Assembly: GCA_903884425.1 (NCBI GenBank)
Contig: CAISEP010000007.1
Span: forward strand, 111,374 to 175,373
Direction: 5' to 3'
Source: an uncultured Caulobacterales bacterium
GTDB taxonomy: Bacteria > Pseudomonadota > Alphaproteobacteria > Caulobacterales > Caulobacteraceae
Length of the DNA stretch: 64,000 nucleotides
Made by a program: the position numbers and the translations under genes. This document shows, one piece after another, positions 1-8,801 of this stretch (position 1 is the stretch's first letter; each line of letters starts with the position of its first letter). The notes beneath the pieces were generated by a model. It saw only the letters and a program-made list of their open reading frames with translations. It made no database searches and was not told the DNA's origin.

Positions 1-1073
1 CCCTGGCTGTTGGCCAGCTCGACGATGGAGCGGCCTTCCGGGGTCTCGTCGGCGAGGGAGGCCATCATGGCTGCGCGCAGGGCCGCGTCGGGGGCGAGGC
101 CGGGGGCGGAGATCACCTCCGTCGCCATGCGGTTGCCGAAGGTGATGGTGCCGGTCTTGTCCAGCAGCAGGGTGTCCACGTCCCCCGCCGCCTCCACGGC
201 GCGGCCGGAGGTGGCCAGCACGTTGAACTTCAGGAGCCGGTCCATGCCGGCAATGCCGATGGCCGACAGAAGCCCGCCGATGGTCGTGGGAATGAGGCAG
301 ACGAACAGGGCCCCCAGGATCACCGGATCGATCACCACCCCCGAATAGCGGCCGAGGCCGACGAGGCTGGCCACCGCGATCAGGAAGATCAGGGTCAGGC
401 CGGCCAGCAGGACCGCCAGCGCGATCTCGTTCGGTGTCTTGCGGCGGTCGGCGCCCTCCACCATGGCGATCATGCGGTCGAGGAAGCTGTCGCCCTGGGC
501 GGCGGTGACCTGGACCTTGATCCAGTCGGAGACCACCGTGGTGCCCCCGGTGACGGCGGAGCGGTCGCCGCCGCTCTCGCGGATCACCGGCGCGCTCTCG
601 CCCGTGATGGCCGCCTCGTTGACGGAGGCGACCCCCTCGATGATCTCGCCATCGGCCGGGATCATGTCCCCCGCCTCCACCAGGACGATGTCGCCCACCG
701 CCAGCTTGTGGGCGGAGGTGGGCACCGTGGTTCCCGTCGCCTGGTCGACGATCAGCTTGGCCTTGGTGTCCACCCGCGCGGCCCGCAGGGCGTCGGCGGC
801 GGCCTTGCCCCGCCCCTCGGCAATGCTTTCGGCGAAGTTGGCGAACAGGACGGTGGCCCACAGCCAGCCGGCGATCTGACCGGCAAAGGCGGCGGGGCGG
901 TGGGAGGCGATCTCCGCCACGGTGGAGAAGCTGGCCAGCACGGCCACCACCTCGGTGGTCAGGATCACCGGATTTCCGGCGAGCTTGCGCGGATCCAGCT
1001 TCACGAGGGCGTCGGTCGCCGCGCGCTGGATCATGCCCCGCACCGGGCTTTGGGCAGAGAGGGCGGAAGCCAT
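1..1073 (-). CDS. kdpB: Potassium-transporting P-type ATPase subunit B (partial, C-terminus outside window)
   Basis: Catalytic subunit of the high-affinity KdpFABC potassium pump in the inner membrane. The visible 357 codons start at ATG 1073 and run off the left edge, so roughly the N-terminal half of a protein of about 680-690 residues is present. The P-type ATPase phosphorylation motif DKTGT lies at residues 305-309, matching the position known for KdpB. Upstream are the TGES actuator motif (in AAITGES) and several hydrophobic segments. It follows kdpA by 23 bases in the usual kdpFAB order. kdpC and the KdpDE sensor pair, if present, lie outside the window. Confidence 0.97.
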   Translation of the reverse strand, partial: MASALSAQSPVRGMIQRAATDALVKLDPRKLAGNPVILTTEVVAVLASFSTVAEIASHRPAAFAGQIAGWLWATVLFANFAESIAEGRGKAAADALRAARVDTKAKLIVDQATGTTVPTSAHKLAVGDIVLVEAGDMIPADGEIIEGVASVNEAAITGESAPVIRESGGDRSAVTGGTTVVSDWIKVQVTAAQGDSFLDRMIAMVEGADRRKTPNEIALAVLLAGLTLIFLIAVASLVGLGRYSGVVIDPVILGALFVCLIPTTIGGLLSAIGIAGMDRLLKFNVLATSGRAVEAAGDVDTLLLDKTGTITFGNRMATEVISAPGLAPDAALRAAMMASLADETPEGRSIVELANSQ

Positions 1074-1096
1074 GGGAGGGTCCTTCGAGACAGGGA

Positions 1097-2812
1097 TTAG
1101 CGGAGCGGGGCGGCGGTCCGGGCGAGCATCTGGAAGTGCTCGACCAGGGGTCCGAGGGCCAGGGCCGGGAAGAACTGCAGGCCGCCCAGGATCAGGATCA
1201 CCCCGATCAGGAGGCCGATGAACAGGCCGTTGTCGCTGGGCAGGGTGCCGGCGCTGGGGGCCAGCTTCGGCTTGGCGACAATGGCCCCGGCCATGGCCAT
1301 GACCGGCACGATGTAGCCGAACCGGCCCAGCAGCATGTCGAGCGCCATGGTGTCGTTCCACCAGGGACTGTTGGCATTGATCCCGGCAAAGGCCGAGCCG
1401 TTGTTCCCGCCGCCCGAGGAATAGGCGTAGAGCAGCTCGGTGAAGCCGTGCGGGCCGCTGGCGGACAGGCCCTTCAGGGCCACCGGCAGCACCGCGGCCA
1501 CGGCGGTGAGGCCCAGGATCGCCAGGGGCAGGATCAGGACCGCCAGCATGGCGAACTTGATCTCCCGCGCCTCCACCTTCTTGCCGAGATATTCCGGCGT
1601 GCGTCCGACCATCAGCCCGGCCACGAACACCGACAGCAGCGCCATCACCACCACCCCGTAGAGGCCGGAGCCCACCCCGCCCGGCAGGATCTCGCCCAGC
1701 TGGATGAGGAACAGGGCGACCCCGCCGCCCAGAGGGGTGAAGCTCTCGTGCATGGCGTTTACCGCCCCGCAGGAGGCGCCGGTGGTCATGGCCGCGAACA
1801 CGGCGGAGGCGGCAGCCCCGAAGCGGACCTCCTTGCCCTCCATGTTGGGGGCCGAGGCGAGCCCGGCCTGGAGCAGGGCAGGGGTGGCCTGGGTCTCGGC
1901 CAGGTAGATCGCACCGGCCGCCACCGCCAGCAGGAGGGCCATGGCCGCCACGAGGGCCCGGGCCTCCTTCCGCGCCCCGGCGATCCGGCCGAAGGCGACG
2001 ACGCAGCCGAACGCCAGTCCGTTCATGGCGATCATGGCGATCAGGTTGGTGAGCGGAGACGGGTTCTCGAAGGGATGGGCGGAATTGGCATTGAAGAAGC
2101 CGCCGCCATTGGTGCCGATCTGCTTGATCGCCTCCTGGCTCGCCACCGGTCCGACGACCAGGGTCTGGTGCGCCCCCTCCAGCGTGGTGATGTCGATGTG
2201 CTGGGCGAGGGTCTGGGGCACGCCCTGGACCGCCAGCACCACCGCCATCACCACGGACAGGGGCAGGAGCACGTGGAGGCTGACCCGCACCACGTCCCGC
2301 CAGAAGTTGCCGAGCCCCTCGCCCCGGTGGGCGGCGAAGGCCCGGGCCAGCGCGCCGACAATGGCGATGCCGGTGGCCCCGGACAGGAAGTTCTGTACGG
2401 TCAGGCCGACCATCTGCGAGAGGTTCGACATGGTCGTCTCGCCGGAATAGGCCTGCCAGTTGGTGTTGGTGACGAAGCTGATCGCGGTGTTGAACGCCAG
2501 GTCCGGCGACAGCCCCGCCAGCTTCAGCGGATTGAGCGGCAGCATCCCCTGCAGCATCAGCACCGCATAGAGCAGGACAAAGCCCGCGACGTTGAAGGCC
2601 AGCAGGGCCGCGGTGTAGCCGAGCCAGGTCTGCGAGGTCGCGGCCTGCGGCCCGGCCAGGGCCAGGATCGCCCGCTCCACCGGTCGCAGGAGCGGGTCCA
2701 GGGGCGTGGCTCTGCCCTCCAGCACGCGGGCCAGATGGATGCCGAGCGGCCAGGCGATGGCCACGGTGAGGACGAGCGTCAGGGCGATTTCCGCCCAGCC
2801 TTGCCATGTCAT
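1097..2812 (-). CDS. kdpA: Potassium-transporting ATPase subunit A
   Basis: Channel-like K+ binding and translocating subunit of the KdpFABC complex, 571 residues, close to the usual family length of about 560. It is very hydrophobic throughout and has the repeated selectivity-filter-like loops typical of the superfamily of K+ transporters, for example TNGGGFFN and [13 protein letters not shown], which are well known in KdpA. It starts with MTWQGWAE 15 bases after the kdpF stop and is followed by kdpB, so the three genes form one operon transcribed leftward. Confidence 0.98.
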   Translation of the reverse strand: MTWQGWAEIALTLVLTVAIAWPLGIHLARVLEGRATPLDPLLRPVERAILALAGPQAATSQTWLGYTAALLAFNVAGFVLLYAVLMLQGMLPLNPLKLAGLSPDLAFNTAISFVTNTNWQAYSGETTMSNLSQMVGLTVQNFLSGATGIAIVGALARAFAAHRGEGLGNFWRDVVRVSLHVLLPLSVVMAVVLAVQGVPQTLAQHIDITTLEGAHQTLVVGPVASQEAIKQIGTNGGGFFNANSAHPFENPSPLTNLIAMIAMNGLAFGCVVAFGRIAGARKEARALVAAMALLLAVAAGAIYLAETQATPALLQAGLASAPNMEGKEVRFGAAASAVFAAMTTGASCGAVNAMHESFTPLGGGVALFLIQLGEILPGGVGSGLYGVVVMALLSVFVAGLMVGRTPEYLGKKVEAREIKFAMLAVLILPLAILGLTAVAAVLPVALKGLSASGPHGFTELLYAYSSGGGNNGSAFAGINANSPWWNDTMALDMLLGRFGYIVPVMAMAGAIVAKPKLAPSAGTLPSDNGLFIGLLIGVILILGGLQFFPALALGPLVEHFQMLARTAAPLR

Positions 2813-2827
2813 GGGATCAGGTCCGCT

Positions 2828-2914
2828 TCAGAAGCGTTCCGGACGCAGCAGCGCCCAGAGCATGTAGACCGCGACGCCCAGCGCCGCGGCGGCATAGAGG
2901 ATGTCCAGGACCAT
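2828..2914 (-). CDS. kdpF: Potassium-transporting ATPase small subunit F
   Basis: A 28-residue single-span membrane peptide beginning MVLDILYAAAALG and ending in LLRPERF, the hallmark C-terminus of KdpF, which stabilises the KdpABC complex. The ATG (2914) directly follows the stop of a 26-codon upstream micro-ORF and lies 15 bases before kdpA. It is too short for ordinary ORF calling but is clearly conserved in sequence and position. Confidence 0.93.
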   Translation of the reverse strand: MVLDILYAAAALGVAVYMLWALLRPERF

Positions 2915-2915
2915 C

Positions 2916-2996
2916 TCAGAGCCGCCTCAGGCTGGCCGCATAGAGGCCGAACAGGGCGAAGGCCGCGACCCCCGCAACAAGATAGACAAGCGCCAT
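2916..2996 (-). CDS. 26-residue membrane micro-protein at the head of the kdp operon
   Basis: A short ORF starting MALVYLVAGVAAF and ending ASLRRL, with one predicted transmembrane helix followed by a basic tail. Its stop (TGA) is separated by a single base from the kdpF start codon, so the two are probably translationally coupled. A GGGAGAGCCCAC-type purine-rich stretch precedes its ATG. Small ORFs occur at this position in other kdp operons. I infer a membrane-peptide role, perhaps a second KdpF-like stabiliser, but no function can be assigned from sequence. Confidence 0.6.
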   Translation of the reverse strand: MALVYLVAGVAAFALFGLYAASLRRL

Positions 2997-3166
2997 GTGG
3001 GCTCTCCCGGTTGATGGGGGAGCTTTAGGAGCGTTCCGCGTAAAGGCGCGACGGGGGATGACGGGCCAGGGCATAAAGGCCACATAAAGGTCTCGTCCCG
3101 GCGGAGCCCGTGTCCTGGCGGTCGTCTGCGCCGAAGGGCATGCCGTCGCTGCTGCTGGAGGTCGTC

Positions 3167-4255
3167 ATGAAAGCCGCTGTCCTGAACGCCTTTGGCCAGC
3201 CCCTGTCGATCGAGCAGCGGCCGGACCCGGTGCCGGGCGCGGGGTCGGTCGTGGTCGACGTGATGGCCGCGGGGGTCACCGGCTATGCCGCCGCAGTCTT
3301 CGACGGCTCGCGCGGCTACCGGCTGGAACTGCCGGCCGTTCCCGGCCCCGGAGGGATCGGGCGGGTGCGGTCGGTGGGGCCGGACGCCACCCGGCTCAAG
3401 CCCGGCGACTGGGTGTTCTGCGAGCCCACCATCCGGGCGCGGGATTCGGCGTCGGACACCATCCTCCAGGGCTGGACCTACCGCACCGACGCGGCGCTGC
3501 CGCTGCACCGGCTCTATCGCGACGGGTCCTATGCCGAGCAGATGCGGGTGCCGACGGAAAACGTCACCCCGATCGGCGACATCGAGGCCGCGGACGCCGG
3601 ACGCTGGTGTGGCCTCAGCCGCCTGCTGGTGCCCTATGGCGGGCTGCTGGCGGGGGCGCTGGCGGCGGGGGAGACCCTGCTGGTCAGCGGCGCCACCGGC
3701 GGCTTCGGCGGGGCAGGGGTGGCGGTGGCCCTGGCCATGGGTGCGGGCCGGGTGGTGGCGACCGGGCGCAACCGGCGGACGCTGGACGAACTCGCCCACC
3801 GGTTCGGGGCCCGGGTGAAGCCGGTGGCAATGACCGGTGACGAGACCGCCGACCGGGCGGCAATCGCGCAGGCCGCCGACGGGCCCGTGGACATGGTGCT
3901 GGATTTCCTCCCCCGCGAAGCCGCCCTGTCGCAGGTGCACGCCAATCTCAAGGCGGTGCGGCACGGGGGGCGGATCATGCTGATGGGCGGGGTCCGCGCT
4001 GCGCTGGACCTCGACTACAACTGGCTGATGCACGGCGAGATCACCCTTCGCGGGGTGTGGATGTATCCGCCCGAGGCGGTGCCGCGCATGGTGCAGATGG
4101 TCCGGGCCGGCCTGATCGACCTGCACCAGTTCGAGTTGTCCGAGTTCGCCCTGGACGAGGCCAATGCCGCCGTCGCCCATGCCGCCGCCCATGCCGGTCC
4201 GCGCCAGCTGACCGTCCTCCGGCCGGACATCCTTCACCGCCTGAGCGGGGCCTGA
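3167..4255 (+). CDS. Zinc-independent alcohol dehydrogenase / quinone-oxidoreductase family protein
   Basis: A 362-residue medium-chain dehydrogenase/reductase. The N-terminal GroES-like domain starts MKAAVLNAFGQPLSIEQRP. The Rossmann domain has the nucleotide loop SGATGGFGGAG around residues 175-185, as in quinone oxidoreductases. The position that normally holds the catalytic zinc cysteine reads AAGVTGY, so catalytic zinc is unlikely. The longer open frame upstream is not used: ATG 3167 has GGAGG 5-6 bases in front. The gene is divergent from kdp and precedes an unrelated membrane protein. Substrate is unknown; reduction of quinones or enones with NAD(P)H is the family expectation. Confidence 0.8.
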   Translation: MKAAVLNAFGQPLSIEQRPDPVPGAGSVVVDVMAAGVTGYAAAVFDGSRGYRLELPAVPGPGGIGRVRSVGPDATRLKPGDWVFCEPTIRARDSASDTILQGWTYRTDAALPLHRLYRDGSYAEQMRVPTENVTPIGDIEAADAGRWCGLSRLLVPYGGLLAGALAAGETLLVSGATGGFGGAGVAVALAMGAGRVVATGRNRRTLDELAHRFGARVKPVAMTGDETADRAAIAQAADGPVDMVLDFLPREAALSQVHANLKAVRHGGRIMLMGGVRAALDLDYNWLMHGEITLRGVWMYPPEAVPRMVQMVRAGLIDLHQFELSEFALDEANAAVAHAAAHAGPRQLTVLRPDILHRLSGA

Positions 4256-4293
4256 TAGGGTCGCCGGAGGGGCCGGTCGAGCGGGGTACGAGG

Positions 4294-5043
4294 GTGGACA
4301 TTCACAAGCCGAAGCCGGTGCACAACTGGCAGGAGCTGCTCTCCGAAATCGGCGTTGTCGTCATCGGCATCGTCATCGCCCTGTCGCTGGAGGAAGGTCT
4401 GCGCGCGCTGCACGACCGGGGCATCGCCTCCGAGGCGCGAGAGGCGGTCAGGGAGGAAATCCGCCAGAACCTGTCGTTCATGGCCGGTCGCCTGGAAACC
4501 CAGCCCTGCATCGAACGTCGCCTGGATGACCTCGGCCGTCTGCTGGAGGCGTCCCGGGAGGGGGAGCTGAAATTCCGCCCGAACTGGGTCAGCCAGCCCT
4601 CCGTCTACTTCCTGTCCAACCAGCGCTGGCAGGCCGCCGCCGGAAGCGGACGGGTCAGCCTGCTGACCACCGAGGAGCAGGGCCGTCTGGGCGTGTTTTC
4701 GGTCATCAATGCGCGGTTCAACGACGCCGAGGCCCGGGAGCAGGCCGCCTGGTCGCAGCTGCGCGGGCTGGAGACCTGGCAGGGACCGCTGGGTTCGGCG
4801 GGGCGCGTTCACTTCTCCGCGGCCCTGCAGGATGCGCGTTATGAACTGTGGGAGACGCGCATCACCATCGGCCTTGCCCTGCGGCTCGGTGACGCGCTCG
4901 GGATCAAGCCCGACAAGGCCAGGACCATGGACGGCAAGTACGTCGTCCCCCACGCCATCTGCCTGCCCATCTCGACCCCCCGCGAGCAGGCGCTGAAGAC
5001 ACTCTCGCAGGACGGATCCCCCCCCTGGGGCCAGCCGAAATAG
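4294..5043 (+). CDS. Membrane-anchored protein of unknown function with conserved cysteines (paralogue of the 44863-45519 gene)
   Basis: 249 residues from a GTG start at 4294 (MDIHKPKPVHNWQELL). No ATG precedes the membrane segment in this frame apart from an upstream low-complexity stretch. One N-terminal transmembrane helix (EIGVVVIGIVIALSLEEGL, residues about 18-36) precedes an extracytoplasmic helical domain. A QPCIERRLDDL motif near residue 70, an internal RWQAAAGSG motif and a C-terminal AICLPIS cysteine are shared with the minus-strand gene at 44863-45519, which has QPCITRRLDQ, QWQESVNSG and NTTCRPL. The two cysteines could form a disulfide. Function is not known. Confidence 0.72.
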   Translation: MDIHKPKPVHNWQELLSEIGVVVIGIVIALSLEEGLRALHDRGIASEAREAVREEIRQNLSFMAGRLETQPCIERRLDDLGRLLEASREGELKFRPNWVSQPSVYFLSNQRWQAAAGSGRVSLLTTEEQGRLGVFSVINARFNDAEAREQAAWSQLRGLETWQGPLGSAGRVHFSAALQDARYELWETRITIGLALRLGDALGIKPDKARTMDGKYVVPHAICLPISTPREQALKTLSQDGSPPWGQPK

Positions 5044-5198
5044 CCGCCGGGTCCGCCTGACGCCTTTGCCGCGGGCCTGCGATTTCGAAGGGGAACCGGC
5101 GAAGGCGCGCGCCGGGGGCTTGTCGCCGCGGACCGGCGGACGCAGAAACGGAGCGGGATGCCTGGCCCCCTCGCCCGGGCGCGCCTCGGAGGGACCGG

Positions 5199-6251
5199 AT
5201 GACTTCGACCTGGATCCGCAATGCCTGGTACGTGGCCGCGTCATCGGCGGAGCTCACCGATATACCCCTGGGGCGTCGCCTCTGCGGGGAGGACGTGGTC
5301 CTGTTCCGCGGTCCCGGCGGCGTCGTCGCGGCGCTGGAGGATGTCTGTCCCCACCGGGGCGCGAGGCTCAGCCTGGGCCGCTGCCGGGAGGGGCGCATGG
5401 TCTGCGGCTATCACGGCCTGGAGGTCGCCGCCGACGGAGCCGCCGCGGCCATGGCCGGGCAGGATGTGAGCCGCATCCCGCGCACCCGGGCCTTTCCGGT
5501 GGCGGAGCGGGCGGGCTTCGTCTGGCTCTGGCCCGGCGAGGCGTCGGAGGCGGACGAGGCGCTTCTGCCCCATCTGCCCTGGGCGGATGACCCGCAGTGG
5601 GCCTATGGCGGCGGCCTCTACCGGATCGCCTGCGACTACCGGCTGATGGTGGACAATCTGATGGACCTCACTCACGAGACCCATGTCCACGCCACCAGCA
5701 TCGGTCAGAAGGAGATCGACGAGGCCCCGGTGGAAACCGTGCTCGAGGGGGGCGAGGTGGTCACCCGCCGGTTCATGGAAGGGGTGACGGCCCCGCCCTT
5801 CTGGCAGGCGGCGCTCGCCGGTGCGGGCCTGCCCACGGACGCGCCGGTGGACCGCTGGCAGGTCTGCCATTTCTCCCCGCCGAGCCATGTGCTGATCGAG
5901 GTGGGGGTGGCGCTCGCCGAGTGCGGCGGGCGCGAGGCCCCGGCGGAGCGCAAGGTGTCGGCCATCGTCGTCGACTTCATCACCCCGGAGACGGAGACCT
6001 CCCACTGGTACTTCTGGGGCATGGCACGGACGTTTGCGCCGCAGGACCCGGCCCTGACCGCGACCATCCGCGAGGGGCAGGGCCGCATCTTCGCCGAGGA
6101 CCTGGCGGTGCTTGAGGCACAGCAGGAAAACCTGTCCCGCCGCCCGCACCAGCGGCTGCTGACCCTGAACATCGACGCCGGGGGCGCCCAGTCCCGGGCC
6201 ATGATCGCCCGCCTGATCCGCGACGAGGCGGTGCCGCTACCCGGCGGCTAG
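5199..6251 (+). CDS. Rieske [2Fe-2S] oxygenase, vanillate O-demethylase / ring-hydroxylating oxygenase alpha-subunit type
   Basis: 350 residues. The N-terminal Rieske domain has C50-P-H52 and C69-GY-H72, which bind the [2Fe-2S] cluster. The C-terminal catalytic domain contains VDNLMDLTHETHVH, giving the His/His/Asp mononuclear iron site. The length and the DNLMDLTHE signature fit VanA and related demethylases, which oxidise methoxylated or other aromatic acids using electrons from a separate reductase. No reductase gene (VanB type) is adjacent. The downstream remnant of a flavin monooxygenase and an extradiol dioxygenase suggest an aromatic-catabolism cluster. Substrate is not determinable. 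Confidence 0.88.
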   Translation: MTSTWIRNAWYVAASSAELTDIPLGRRLCGEDVVLFRGPGGVVAALEDVCPHRGARLSLGRCREGRMVCGYHGLEVAADGAAAAMAGQDVSRIPRTRAFPVAERAGFVWLWPGEASEADEALLPHLPWADDPQWAYGGGLYRIACDYRLMVDNLMDLTHETHVHATSIGQKEIDEAPVETVLEGGEVVTRRFMEGVTAPPFWQAALAGAGLPTDAPVDRWQVCHFSPPSHVLIEVGVALAECGGREAPAERKVSAIVVDFITPETETSHWYFWGMARTFAPQDPALTATIREGQGRIFAEDLAVLEAQQENLSRRPHQRLLTLNIDAGGAQSRAMIARLIRDEAVPLPGG

Positions 6252-6371
6252 GGGGGGCGACGCCCAGGCCCTGGAGGATCACGCCGGTCAGGGACTCCAC
6301 AGACTTTCGGCTGCGGTGACCGGACCGATGGATGTGCCGGCTGGCCTCCATCATCGACCCGACCACGACGC

Positions 6372-6680
6372 TCGGCGCGGCTGATGGTGAACCAATGCTG
6401 CGCCGAGATCGACGCCTGGGCCCAGACGGGGGAGTTCATGCCCTTCGCCGAACGCGCCAGGACGCGCCTCTACACGGGCATGGTCGGCCAGCTCCTCTGG
6501 GAGGGGGTGGATCTGCTGGCGTCTGCTGGCGGGGGGTCATTTGCCCGCCGGGATAACCGGATGAGCCGAATCTGGCAGGATCTTCGGGTCACCAACATGC
6601 ACGCCATGGCTAATCCGGCGAGCAACTACGAACTCTACGGCCGGATCCTGTGCGGGCTCGAGCCCAACATGGCAGTGTGA
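6372..6680 (+). pseudogene. C-terminal remnant of a flavin-dependent aromatic monooxygenase (acyl-CoA dehydrogenase fold)
   Basis: About 100 codons (from MVNQCCAEIDAW to CGLEPNMAV) resemble the C-terminal helical domain of HsaA/HpaB-type flavin monooxygenases, including RIWQDLRVTNMHAMANP and the NYELYGRILCG tail. Family members are about 390-420 residues, so three quarters of the protein is missing. Reading upstream in the same frame gives proline/arginine-rich sequence without homology up to the stop of the Rieske gene. I therefore call it a decayed fragment rather than a gene. An ATG at 6384 could still start a 98-residue peptide. Confidence 0.65.
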
Positions 6681-6749
6681 CGCCCGCCGTCCACACCCCT
6701 TCGCAGGCAATCGCCTTCTTCCGAAAGGCGAACAGGGAGATTGAACGCA

Positions 6750-7706
6750 ATGACAGGTGCCGCCACCGGCCGCCGCCCCGGGTCTGTCGGGGTGCATTCC
6801 ATCGACCACTTCGGGCTCATCGTCCCGGATCTGGAGGCCGCAGGGCGTTTCTATGAGCTGTTCGGCCTCCGCGTTCAAAAGGACCCGGGCGCGCTGCAGC
6901 TTCGGACGGAGACGGACCCGCACTGCTGGGGCCTCATACGGCAAGGTCCCGTCAAGCGGCTGAGTTATCTCAGCTTCGGCATCTATGCCGAGGATGAGCC
7001 CGCGATCCGGAGCCGGCTCGCATCGGCAGGGGTGAGGTCGATCGAGGCTCCGCCGGGGGCTGAACCCGGCGGGTGGTGGATTGCCGGCTTCGACAGTCTC
7101 CCGATAAACCTGCGGGTCGCGGCCAAGTCATCTCCCGACCGGAAAAGCGCCTTCACGGCCGTCTCCACCGAACCGGGCGAGTCTGGCGCCATCCTCAACT
7201 CCAGGGCCCCACGCATCCATCCCCGACGCCTGTCGCACGTGGCCATCTTCACCTCGTCGATCTCCGAGGCCATCGCGTTCTACGTGTCGGCGCTCGGACT
7301 GCGGCTCTCCGACCGGGGCGGCGACGGCGTGGCCTTTCTCCACGGGCCCCACGGAAGCGACCACCACATGCTGGCCCTCGTCGCGTCCGATCACAGGGGG
7401 CTGCATCACGTGAGCTGGGATGTGGGTTCGGTTCAGGACGTCGGACTGGGCGCAGCCCAGATGGCGCGGGGAGGATACGCGGACGGATGGGGCCTCGGAC
7501 GCCACGTGCTCGGCGCCAACTATTTCCACTATGTCCGCGATCCCTGGGGCAGCTATTCGGAATACTCCGCCGACATCGACTTCATTCCCGCCGACTGCGA
7601 CTGGCCCGCTCAGGACCACGCACCGGAAGACGCCATGTATCTGTGGGGGCCGCCGCCGCCCGCCGACTTCGCCACCAACCACGAGCCGGCACAGGACCTA
7701 GCCTGA
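6750..7706 (+). CDS. Type I extradiol ring-cleavage dioxygenase (glyoxalase/bleomycin-resistance fold)
   Basis: 318 residues with two vicinal-oxygen-chelate modules: IDHFGLIVPDLEAAGRFY near the N-terminus and LSHVAIFTSSISEAIAFY about 160 residues later. The second module supplies the usual iron ligands: His in LSHVAIF, His in LHHVSWDV and Glu in YSEYSADID. The family cleaves catechols next to the hydroxyls, as in BphC or HsaC. ATG 6750 is preferred over an in-frame TTG at 6741 because GGGAG sits at a better distance. It lies just behind the monooxygenase remnant, as expected of a former hydroxylase-dioxygenase pair. The exact substrate is unknown. Confidence 0.85.
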   Translation: MTGAATGRRPGSVGVHSIDHFGLIVPDLEAAGRFYELFGLRVQKDPGALQLRTETDPHCWGLIRQGPVKRLSYLSFGIYAEDEPAIRSRLASAGVRSIEAPPGAEPGGWWIAGFDSLPINLRVAAKSSPDRKSAFTAVSTEPGESGAILNSRAPRIHPRRLSHVAIFTSSISEAIAFYVSALGLRLSDRGGDGVAFLHGPHGSDHHMLALVASDHRGLHHVSWDVGSVQDVGLGAAQMARGGYADGWGLGRHVLGANYFHYVRDPWGSYSEYSADIDFIPADCDWPAQDHAPEDAMYLWGPPPPADFATNHEPAQDLA

Positions 7707-7821
7707 GCCCCGGGCAGACGGCGACGGGCACGCCACCAGGGACGTAAACCCGGCGCGGATTCGAGGTGCATGTTCGACCTGTAGACGAGGTTGGCCGTGG
7801 GGCGTGACCGGGGCTGAGCGC

Positions 7822-8724
7822 TCAGAGCGGCCTCATGGCCTCGATCCGCGCAACCCGGACAGTTCCGCGACACTGCGCCGCCGCCGCGACCATCGCGTCG
7901 GTCAAGGCTCGCCCTTCCAGTCTTCCGGTGGCAAGCAGCACACGGAACGGCCGGTTACGGGACAGGCCCCAGAACAGGCCCGCCAGCAGCCAGACGGGGG
8001 CCCGGCTCAGTCGGGCCTTGGAACCTGGATAGATGCGGTATCCCAGGCAGCGGATCAGGGTGAAGGCCTCCTTCACGCCGCGCGCGACCACGCGGGCCTC
8101 GCCCCAGCTGCATCCGCCCCCGCGTCGCTCGCCGGCGCCGCAGGCACTCTGGAACCCGATGCAGAGCGGCGCGTGGCAACGAAGCCAGAGCGGCATGTTG
8201 CGTTCCAGGACCGCCGGAACGCCCGCTGCGTTGAAAAGGTCCACCAGGGACTGCCGCCCCAGAAGCGATTTCTGACCGGCGGCACCAATCGTCGCATCGA
8301 GCCGTCCATCACCGTCATAGTCGGCCTGCAGGAACGACATGCCGAAGGCGCAACGCTCGGCCCCCAGGGCGTCGATGATCGCTTCCGGGTCGAACGTATT
8401 GAACATGAACAGGATTTCCTTCGCTGCACTTCGTTGAAGGCTGGGAAGGAGGGGCGCTGCCTGATGCGCCAGGAGGGTGACGATCACCAGGTCATAGGGC
8501 ATCTGTTCGTCGAGTTGGTCGATGATCTCGACCTCTGCGCGCTCGCCCTTCACGGTAACGATGCCACCATCGCGTTGCAGCTGCTGCAGCCGGTCCGATC
8601 CGGCCCTGGCGACCACGGTCACAGGGTGCCCGCCGCTCCGCACAAGCTGGAAGGCCAGGGTGCTGCCGATCCTTCCTGCGCCGAGGATGGCGATGGTCTT
8701 TGGCGTGGACGTGCTGGAAGGCAT
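7822..8724 (-). CDS. Ketopantoate-reductase-like NAD(P)-binding protein
   Basis: 300 residues. The N-terminus, TIAILGAGRIGSTLAFQLVRSG, holds the GxGxxG dinucleotide fold of the ApbA/PanE family, followed by VIVTLLAHQ, where the family contacts the cofactor. The C-terminal half (LWLRCHAPLCIGFQ) is poorly conserved relative to true PanE and carries a cysteine- and glycine-rich stretch. The role in pantothenate synthesis is therefore doubtful; a general 2-oxoacid or related reductase is safer. It is convergent with the extradiol dioxygenase and lies downstream of the HlyD gene on the same strand. Confidence 0.7.
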   Translation of the reverse strand: MPSSTSTPKTIAILGAGRIGSTLAFQLVRSGGHPVTVVARAGSDRLQQLQRDGGIVTVKGERAEVEIIDQLDEQMPYDLVIVTLLAHQAAPLLPSLQRSAAKEILFMFNTFDPEAIIDALGAERCAFGMSFLQADYDGDGRLDATIGAAGQKSLLGRQSLVDLFNAAGVPAVLERNMPLWLRCHAPLCIGFQSACGAGERRGGGCSWGEARVVARGVKEAFTLIRCLGYRIYPGSKARLSRAPVWLLAGLFWGLSRNRPFRVLLATGRLEGRALTDAMVAAAAQCRGTVRVARIEAMRPL

Positions 8725-8801
8725 GACGGCTCGAGTCGTTGCTGGGTTTTGAAGGGGGCGGGAATTGGATGGTTGGACCGAGCGCTTTCAGTCGCCCAGT
8801 T

